Of a stretch of DNA of 11,632 bases, positions 6,748 through 11,632 are shown piece by piece; the stretch's first letter is position 1; each line of letters begins with the position of its first letter. The notes beneath the pieces are model-generated. The model saw nothing but the letters and a program-made list of their open reading frames with translations. It did no database searches and was not told where the DNA came from. The stretch comes from Acidimicrobiaceae bacterium. Lineage in GTDB: Bacteria > Actinomycetota > Acidimicrobiia > Acidimicrobiales > Ilumatobacteraceae. The stretch spans positions 1 to 11,632 of the forward strand of contig CANGZK010000020.1 in the NCBI GenBank assembly GCA_947458565.1, in the 5' to 3' direction. The position numbers were made by a program, and so were the translations under genes.

Positions 6748-7449
6748 ATGGTGCTTCCAATGAATACGATCCCCTCTACTCTCGGCCCTCACGTGGCATG
6801 CATCATGGATGGCAATGGGCGGTGGGCAAAACGCCGTGGGTTGCCTCGCACAGAGGGGCATACCGCTGGCGAAGAGAACCTTGCGGAAGTCGTGCGAATT
6901 GCCGCATCTCGAGGTGTCGCGCATCTCACCGTTTTTGGTTTTTCTACAGAGAATTGGGTTCGTCCCAAGGCCGAGGTACGACACATCCTTTCATTACACA
7001 AGCGACTATTTGGTCGCATTGAAGAACTCAACGCAAACAATGTGCGTATCAATTGGATAGGACGTCCATTTGATGAGCCTGGGGCACGTACTCCAGCTTT
7101 CGTACAGCGTGCAATACGGCAAGCCATTGCCGACACCGCCTCGAATACAGGAATGGTGCTCACTGTTGCATTTGATTACGGAAGTCGCGCCGAGTTGCTA
7201 CGGGCAGCACAACTGATCATCGCTGAGTCAAATGGAGATGCAATTATTTCTCCTGCCACAATGCAATCTCATCTGTACAGTCCTGAATTACCAGATGTTG
7301 ATGTGTTGATCCGCACATCGGGTGAAAGTCGAATTTCAAATTTTCTGTTGTGGCAAATCGCAAACGCAAAGATCTATTTCACGGAACGCTCTTGGCCCGA
7401 CCTTGGCGCGACAGAGATCGATGCAGCATTGGCGCTGATAAACAAGTGA
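6748..7449 (+). CDS. uppS: Polyprenyl (undecaprenyl-type) diphosphate synthase, catalytic subunit lacking the C-terminal R-x-G tail
   Basis: The enzyme extends an allylic diphosphate with isopentenyl diphosphate in cis to make the lipid carrier for peptidoglycan and other glycans. In the 233 residues the catalytic core is intact: MDGNGRWA with Asp21 and Arg25, GHTAG with His38, FSTENWVRP with Ser66, Asn69 and Arg72, and LIRTSGESRISNFLLW with Arg189, Glu193, Arg195 and Ser197. These match E. coli Asp26, Arg30, His43, Ser71, Asn74, Arg77, Arg194, Glu198, Arg200 and Ser202. Two features are odd. Lys208 (IANAKIYF) stands where E. coli has Glu213. The chain also ends in LALINK exactly before the RERRFGG-like tail that homodimeric UppS uses. 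The TGA is real: dinG begins within it (GTGA) and its first residues do not resemble the missing tail. The ATG at 6748 is preceded by an in-frame stop at 6736; an ATG at 6760 is possible. It is divergent from a homologue that has both missing features. Confidence 0.95.
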   Translation: MVLPMNTIPSTLGPHVACIMDGNGRWAKRRGLPRTEGHTAGEENLAEVVRIAASRGVAHLTVFGFSTENWVRPKAEVRHILSLHKRLFGRIEELNANNVRINWIGRPFDEPGARTPAFVQRAIRQAIADTASNTGMVLTVAFDYGSRAELLRAAQLIIAESNGDAIISPATMQSHLYSPELPDVDVLIRTSGESRISNFLLWQIANAKIYFTERSWPDLGATEIDAALALINK

Positions 7450-9341
7450 GCAATAAAGACATCCAGCGCAAAACCCTCTCGCTCCTGCACACCGTTACTG
7501 CGGCGCTTCCCCAAGCCGAAGAACGGCAAGGTCAAAATGAAATGGCTGTCGCCATCGCTCTTGCTGTAGACACCAAACGGCACTTGATTGTGCAAGCAGG
7601 CACTGGCACCGGCAAAACCCTTGGTTATCTTGTTCCACTCATCGCGTCAGGCAAACGAGTAGTCGTCTCCACGTACACAAAGGCTTTGCAAGATCAACTC
7701 GCTGCAAATGATCTTCCATTGCTTTCCGAAGTGCTGGGCAAGGAATTAAACCGACATATTTCTTGGGCTGTTCTCAAGGGCCGTAGTAATTACATCTGTG
7801 CACAACGCGTCGATGAGATAACTGCTCCAAAACACTCGAAACTTGATCTTGAAACAACCCCTGCAAAAGTAACTAAAGAAGTTGCACAACTCACTGATTG
7901 GGCTACACAAACTGAATCTGGCGATCAAGGTGACCTCACTTGGAGTCCGAGCGACCAAGCATGGCGCATGGTGAGCGTCGGGAGCGACGAATGTCCAGGT
8001 GCGCAGCGCTGTCCTGCTGGCTCACGTTGCTTTGCCGAACGCGCACGCGACAAAGCAGCAGATGCTGACGTCATTGTTGTGAACACGCATATCTACGGTC
8101 TGCATATTGCAACCGGAGGAGCACTACTCCCAGAGCACGAAGTTGTTGTCTTCGATGAGGCGCATCAACTGGAAGATGTCGTCAGTGCTTCGGTCAGCAC
8201 TGAGATTAGCCCTGGTCGAGTGAATGCAGTCTCTGCTTCGATACGTGCAATTATTCGCGATGACTCCCTGAGTGGCTCACTCAACCAAATTGCAATTGAT
8301 CTTCAATCACAGCTAGCACCATTCGTCGACAAGAGACTTTCTATGCCGCTGCCCGACGATCTTCAAAATGAGCTCATCAAATTACGACTCAAAGTTGATT
8401 CTGCTCTTGAAATGTTGCGGGGACTCACCAGTAAAGATGATTCCGCAAAACAAAGAGCTCTACGTGCACAAACCTTGTCTATGCGACTCATAGATTCGAT
8501 CGATATCTCTCTGATGGAAATCAAAGGTCGTGTCGCATTTGTGAGTGGCTCGAAAGATCGCCCAGTGCTCGAGATTGCCCCACTCGATGTTGGCCCTTCA
8601 TTGATCGAGAATGTATGGAATCAGCGGACTGCGATTCTCACGAGTGCCACAATCCCACTTTCACTCCCAAACCGAATTGGGCTCGCTGAAGAATTGGTAG
8701 ACGTTATAGATGTAGGCAGTCCGTTCGATTACGACCAAAGTTTGCTGTATTGCGCAAAGCAATTGCCAGAGCCAAATAACCCTTTACGAGACGAAGCACT
8801 GCATAACGAAATAGAACGTTTAATACTTGCTGCTGGTGGCAGAACACTTGCTCTCTTCACCACCTATCGCGCAATGCATTTAGCAGCTGACGAGATGGCA
8901 AAACGTCTACCCTTTCCCATTCTACGTCAAGACGATCTTCCAAAGATGGCGCTCATTAATGCCTTTGCCAAAGATGAAGCAACATGTCTCTTTGCGACGG
9001 CGGGTTTTTTCCAGGGCGTTGATGTACCAGGTCGCACATTAAGCCTCGTCATTATCGACAAAATTCCATTTCCTCGACCAGACGAACCACTGTTGAGTGC
9101 CCGACGAGACGTAATCGGCCGTTACTACTTCAACGAAATTGATATTCCACTAGCTGCAACACAACTCGCACAAGCATCAGGCCGTCTCGTCCGCTCACAA
9201 ACAGACCGCGGAGTTGTTGCGATTCTTGATCCCCGCCTCGCAACCAAGGGCTACGGGAAAACTTTGGTGGCAACGCTTCCACCAATGCCGCGTACTGTCG
9301 ATCTCGAAGAAGCTGAGTCTTTTCTACGCAGCCTTTCGTGA
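7446..9341 (+). CDS. dinG: ATP-dependent DNA helicase, DinG/XPD-like (superfamily 2, Fe-S)
   Basis: DinG-type helicases unwind 5'-tailed duplexes, R-loops and other structures and belong with XPD/Rad3. In the 631 residues, Walker A AGTGTGKT is at 51-58 and the Walker B DEAH box at 237-240. Between them four cysteines (Cys118 in NYIC, then Cys183, Cys189 and Cys195 in ECPGAQRCPAGSRC) can hold a 4Fe-4S cluster. LTSATIPL and the C-terminal motif VI QASGRLVR (576-583) complete the helicase core. There is no N-terminal exonuclease domain as found in Firmicutes DinG. The GTG at 7446 is preferred: it overlaps the uppS stop by 4 bases and gives the family N terminus (QRKTLSLLHTV...). The frame is open further upstream, but that part lies within uppS. 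Co-transcription with uppS is likely. It meets the response regulator tail to tail, with 12 bases between and no visible terminator. Confidence 0.95.
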   Translation: MSNKDIQRKTLSLLHTVTAALPQAEERQGQNEMAVAIALAVDTKRHLIVQAGTGTGKTLGYLVPLIASGKRVVVSTYTKALQDQLAANDLPLLSEVLGKELNRHISWAVLKGRSNYICAQRVDEITAPKHSKLDLETTPAKVTKEVAQLTDWATQTESGDQGDLTWSPSDQAWRMVSVGSDECPGAQRCPAGSRCFAERARDKAADADVIVVNTHIYGLHIATGGALLPEHEVVVFDEAHQLEDVVSASVSTEISPGRVNAVSASIRAIIRDDSLSGSLNQIAIDLQSQLAPFVDKRLSMPLPDDLQNELIKLRLKVDSALEMLRGLTSKDDSAKQRALRAQTLSMRLIDSIDISLMEIKGRVAFVSGSKDRPVLEIAPLDVGPSLIENVWNQRTAILTSATIPLSLPNRIGLAEELVDVIDVGSPFDYDQSLLYCAKQLPEPNNPLRDEALHNEIERLILAAGGRTLALFTTYRAMHLAADEMAKRLPFPILRQDDLPKMALINAFAKDEATCLFATAGFFQGVDVPGRTLSLVIIDKIPFPRPDEPLLSARRDVIGRYYFNEIDIPLAATQLAQASGRLVRSQTDRGVVAILDPRLATKGYGKTLVATLPPMPRTVDLEEAESFLRSLS

Positions 9342-9353
9342 AATCAAGCAGTC

Positions 9354-10049
9354 TTACTTTGCAATAAGTTTGTACCCCATGCCATGCACTGTTTGGATAA
9401 TCGTTGGATTCATGGGCTGCTCTTCAATCTTCACTCGCAAACGCCGAATATGAGCGTCCACTAATCGTGAGTCACCAAGATATTCGTATCCCCAAACTCG
9501 CTCAAGTAACTGATCTCGCGACATCACCATTCCGGGATGATCGGCAAATTCACAAAGTAAATGAAACTCAGTTTTGGTCAAACTTAATTCGATTCCATCT
9601 TTGTGCACCACGTTAAGACTGCGATCAAGCTCTACTTGACCAAAGCGTTGAATCTGACTACTTCCCCCGACAAGATTCGGATCAATAAGTTGTGTGCGAC
9701 GCAACGCGGCGCGAATCCTGGCTGCCAACTCTTTAGCCACAACTGGTTTGGTCACATAATCATCAGCACCGGCTTCAAGTCCGGCCACCAAATCGTGGGT
9801 GTCTGTTTGTGCTGTAACCATGATGATCGGAACAATTGATTGTTGACGCAGTTGACGGCACACCTCAAACCCTGAAATGTCTGGCAGTCGCAAATCGAGC
9901 AACACGAGATCGGGATTGAACTCTGCAAACTTCGCAAGCCCGTCCACACCGTCTCTTGCTTCGCGAACCATATAACCCTCGTCTTCCAGGGCCAGACGCA
10001 GGGCCGTTCTGATCGCTGTGTCGTCCTCAATGAAAAGCAGCGAATGCAT
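9354..10049 (-). CDS. OmpR/PhoB-family response regulator (MtrA/CseB-like)
   Basis: A two-component transcription factor of 231 residues. The receiver domain (1-118) has the acidic pocket IEDD (Asp9, Asp10), the phosphoacceptor Asp52 in LVLLDLRLP, Thr79 in MVTA, Tyr98 and Lys101 in YVTKP. A short linker leads to the winged-helix DNA-binding domain (about 137-229) with LTKTEFHLLCEF, SRDQLLERVWGYEYLGDSR and VDAHIRRLRVKIE, ending VHGMGYKL. The pattern resembles MtrA and CseB of actinobacteria, but orthology cannot be settled by eye. The ATG at 10049 is preferred over a TTG at 10067 since the family starts directly before LLFIEDD; neither has a convincing ribosome binding site. The start codon sits in the palindrome TGCATGCA (10045-10052). 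The likely partner kinase is divergent across a 167-base region. Confidence 0.93.
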   Translation of the reverse strand: MHSLLFIEDDTAIRTALRLALEDEGYMVREARDGVDGLAKFAEFNPDLVLLDLRLPDISGFEVCRQLRQQSIVPIIMVTAQTDTHDLVAGLEAGADDYVTKPVVAKELAARIRAALRRTQLIDPNLVGGSSQIQRFGQVELDRSLNVVHKDGIELSLTKTEFHLLCEFADHPGMVMSRDQLLERVWGYEYLGDSRLVDAHIRRLRVKIEEQPMNPTIIQTVHGMGYKLIAK

Positions 10050-10088
10050 GCAAGCAGTCTGCCCCAACTCACCAAATTGTTACCAAAA

Positions 10089-10107
10089 ACGCACAAAATT
10101 CGTGCGT
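10089..10107. repeat. Inverted repeat between the two-component genes (possible operator or attenuator)
   Basis: ACGCAC (10089-10094) and GTGCGT (10102-10107) form a perfect 6-base inverted repeat around a 7-base AT-rich spacer. Read on the minus strand, towards the response regulator, the right arm ends in a run of five T (GTGCGTTTTTGG), so the transcript would form a short terminator-like hairpin about 40 bases before the regulator start. It could equally be a binding site. No regulator can be named. Confidence 0.4.
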
Positions 10108-10140
10108 AGCAGTCAAATCAATCCACAACAATGGGTCCAT

Positions 10141-10185
10141 CGAACCGGTGGGTGATCATGCTCCCCCTTGATCCTCGCCGGTTCG
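10141..10185. repeat. Long imperfect hairpin upstream of the sensor kinase
   Basis: CGAACCGG (10141-10148) and CCGGTTCG (10178-10185) are perfect inverted copies. The pairing continues inward with TGGG against CTCG (two G-U pairs), then after one unpaired T (10153) with GATC (10154-10157) against GATC (10170-10173). That makes 16 to 17 pairs with a 12-base loop. It ends 31 bases before the kinase ATG and no T run follows in either direction, so it looks more like a leader structure or operator than a terminator. Confidence 0.5.
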
Positions 10186-10204
10186 GATCTTCCCTTATCC
10201 CTGC

Positions 10205-10219
10205 CATGCTTAGAGCATG
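10205..10219. repeat. Perfect inverted repeat containing the kinase start codon
   Basis: CATGCT (10205-10210) and AGCATG (10214-10219) pair perfectly across a 3-base loop TAG, and the second arm includes the kinase ATG (10217-10219). In RNA it would partly hide the start codon; in DNA it could be a small operator. An ATG in the left arm (10206) opens a four-codon frame whose TGA overlaps the kinase start by 4 bases. This may be chance. Confidence 0.35.
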
Positions 10220-11632
10220 AACGAGGCTCGACGCTTTCCAAATTTGTTTGGACTCCGCGGTCGCATGGTGTTGTTCTTTAGCCTCGGAGCATTTGCAGCG
10301 GCATTAGCACTCAGCGTCGTGACATTTGCAAGTACCCGCTCCTATCTGCTCAGCCAACGAAGCGAAGTTGCTCAGCGCCAGGCATTTAACAACGCTCAGC
10401 TCGTGAGAACGCTGTATGCCGAAAACCCCGCCGATGTTGACCAACTCATTGCAAACATTCGTAGCGAGCGCGGTGGATTTGCCGTACTACACATTGACGC
10501 AAGTGACACCGACAGCGAGTATTTCTACGCGCAAGAGCCACTTCGTTTCACTCAATCTAATTTGCCGCAAGAACTTGTAAACAAGACGCTGCAAGGTGGC
10601 ACCGGTCGACAGAGATTCACATTTGACTCAAGCCCCTATGAAGCCATTGGCGTATCGATACCTTCGATCAACGCTCAGTACTTCGAAGCCTTTCCGTTGA
10701 CGGATGTAGCAACAACTCTTGGAACAATTCAAACGACACTGCTGATAGGTGTCATCTTGATCACGGTTGCAGCTGCATTCCTTGGGTCAACGACAAGTCG
10801 CAATGTCTTACGACCACTACTGCGCGTGACTGGTGCAGCAGATGAAATTGCTACCGGTGGACTCGACACGCGCCTTGACGTCGAGAAAGACCCCGATCTC
10901 GAAAGACTTGTGACGTCTTTTAATGAGATGGCAGATGCAGTGCAACAACGCATTGAACGTGAGCAACGTTTTGCAAGCGACGTGAGCCACGAGCTTCGTT
11001 CGCCCGTAACTGCCCTCGGTGCCGCCGTCGACGTACTGGTATCAAAGAGAGCAGAGTTTTCTGATCGCAACAAAGAAGCAATTGATATTTTGGAGTCCCA
11101 AGTCAAGCGCTTCGACCGCACTGTTGTGGATCTTCTTGAACTTTCTCGCCTTGATGCGGGTGCAGGGGAAAACAACGTGGACATTGTTCACCTTGTTGAT
11201 TTGATCAAACGCATCATGTCAAGACATGGATTCGGCCATGTTGAATTTGTGCAAAACCTACCTTCGCTCGAAAGTTCGAGTGAGTTGGACGACGCCGTGA
11301 TGCTTGATCGCAGGCGCGTTGAACGCATTCTTCTCAATCTGCTCGAGAATGCTCGCGACCACGGTGGTGGCGCCACACGAGTCAGGCTCAATTGCGTAGA
11401 AGACTTTTTTGTACTCAGCGTTGAAGACTCCGGTCACGGAATAGCCCTGAGTGAGCGAGTTCGTATTTTCGAGCGTTTTGCTAGAGGCACAGCAGCACGC
11501 CTCTCGACCGGCAGCGGTCTTGGCTTGGCAATTGTGCAAGAGCACGCTCGAGCCCTAGGAGGAACCGCTTATGTCGAAAACTCAGCTACAGGTGGTGCAA
11601 GATTTGTTGTGACAATCAAGCGCACGGTTCCA
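10217..11632 (+). CDS. Membrane sensor histidine kinase (MtrB-like; 3' end outside window)
   Basis: An open frame of 472 codons runs off the right edge; since the ATPase domain is complete, only the tail is likely missing. It has a short cytoplasmic N terminus, a first membrane helix at about 17-38 and an extracytoplasmic sensor region up to about 170. A second helix (about 171-190, LLIGVILITVAAAFLG) and a HAMP linker (about 191-243) follow. The HisKA domain has FASDVSHELRSPVTAL with phosphoacceptor His258. The ATPase domain carries the N box LLNLLENARDHG (Asn378), G1 EDSGHGI (Asp404), F box FERF and G2 GSGLGLAI. The SDVSHELRSP form recalls MtrB. It presumably phosphorylates the divergent response regulator, although the pairing rests on proximity. 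The start is chosen as the ATG at 10217, which places a basic segment (RRFPNLFGLRGR) before the first helix. There is no clear Shine-Dalgarno and the start lies in an inverted repeat. Confidence 0.93.
   Translation, partial: MNEARRFPNLFGLRGRMVLFFSLGAFAAALALSVVTFASTRSYLLSQRSEVAQRQAFNNAQLVRTLYAENPADVDQLIANIRSERGGFAVLHIDASDTDSEYFYAQEPLRFTQSNLPQELVNKTLQGGTGRQRFTFDSSPYEAIGVSIPSINAQYFEAFPLTDVATTLGTIQTTLLIGVILITVAAAFLGSTTSRNVLRPLLRVTGAADEIATGGLDTRLDVEKDPDLERLVTSFNEMADAVQQRIEREQRFASDVSHELRSPVTALGAAVDVLVSKRAEFSDRNKEAIDILESQVKRFDRTVVDLLELSRLDAGAGENNVDIVHLVDLIKRIMSRHGFGHVEFVQNLPSLESSSELDDAVMLDRRRVERILLNLLENARDHGGGATRVRLNCVEDFFVLSVEDSGHGIALSERVRIFERFARGTAARLSTGSGLGLAIVQEHARALGGTAYVENSATGGARFVVTIKRTVP

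Noticed and set aside
6721..6984. Upstream extension of the cis-prenyltransferase homologue by 88 codons on the minus strand
   Set aside because: It is antisense to uppS, is rich in Cys/His/Arg without family resemblance, and the homology begins just after the ATG at 6720.
6735..7022. Open frame starting at the ATG at 6735 on the plus strand
   Set aside because: It is a shifted frame over the uppS start region with no recognisable protein; the uppS frame from 6748 contains the full catalytic motif.
7350..7445. Upstream extension of dinG inside uppS
   Set aside because: The family N terminus begins near the GTG at 7446, and the 32 extra codons only read the uppS end in another frame.
9342..9353. 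Bidirectional terminator between dinG and the response regulator
   Set aside because: The 12-base gap and adjoining coding ends contain no convincing stem with a T run.
10729..11184. 151-codon Ser/Arg-rich open frame on the minus strand
   Set aside because: Antisense to the HAMP and HisKA parts of the kinase; low-complexity composition typical of a shadow frame.

Overview
The window reads as a chromosomal housekeeping segment of a bacterium from the Actinomycetota, possibly Acidimicrobiia. Pointers are the recO/uppS/glyS neighbourhood known from actinobacteria (for example M. tuberculosis), an actinobacterial-looking TrpF motif (PGSGEVFDW), an MtrA/MtrB- or CseB-like two-component pair, and frequent GTG/TTG starts with stop-start overlaps. 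Base composition looks moderate, not strongly GC-rich. The lineage is inference. No mobile element, CRISPR array, tRNA or rRNA was recognised, and no gene-free stretch exceeds 170 bases.

Layout. From 6720 down to 1 all genes lie on the minus strand and are tightly packed, so they may share transcripts: a degenerate cis-prenyltransferase homologue (6720-6091), recO, glyS, a small ABM-domain protein, trpC, trpF, trpB, trpA, and the 5' part of a bcp-type peroxiredoxin that runs off the left edge. From 6748 rightward on the plus strand are uppS and a DinG-type helicase, overlapping by GTGA. A convergent junction follows with an OmpR-family response regulator (minus). A 167-base region with several inverted repeats then separates it from a divergent sensor histidine kinase that runs off the right edge.

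How the genes work together. TrpC, TrpF, TrpB and TrpA cover the tryptophan steps from phosphoribosylanthranilate to tryptophan; trpE, trpG and trpD are not here. RecO and DinG serve DNA repair, GlyRS serves translation, and UppS makes the polyprenyl carrier for cell-wall synthesis.

Most interesting locus. Head-to-head at 6091-7449 are two cis-prenyltransferase-family genes with complementary losses. UppS (plus) keeps the catalytic Asp and the RTSGE substrate loop. It stops just before the C-terminal R-x-G tail found in homodimeric UppS, and it has Lys where E. coli UppS has Glu213. The minus-strand partner has lost the catalytic Asp and the RTSGE loop but keeps that Glu and ends in RRFGG. 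The same division of labour is known from the eukaryotic DHDDS/NgBR (Rer2/Nus1) enzyme. I predict a bacterial heteromeric polyprenyl diphosphate synthase.
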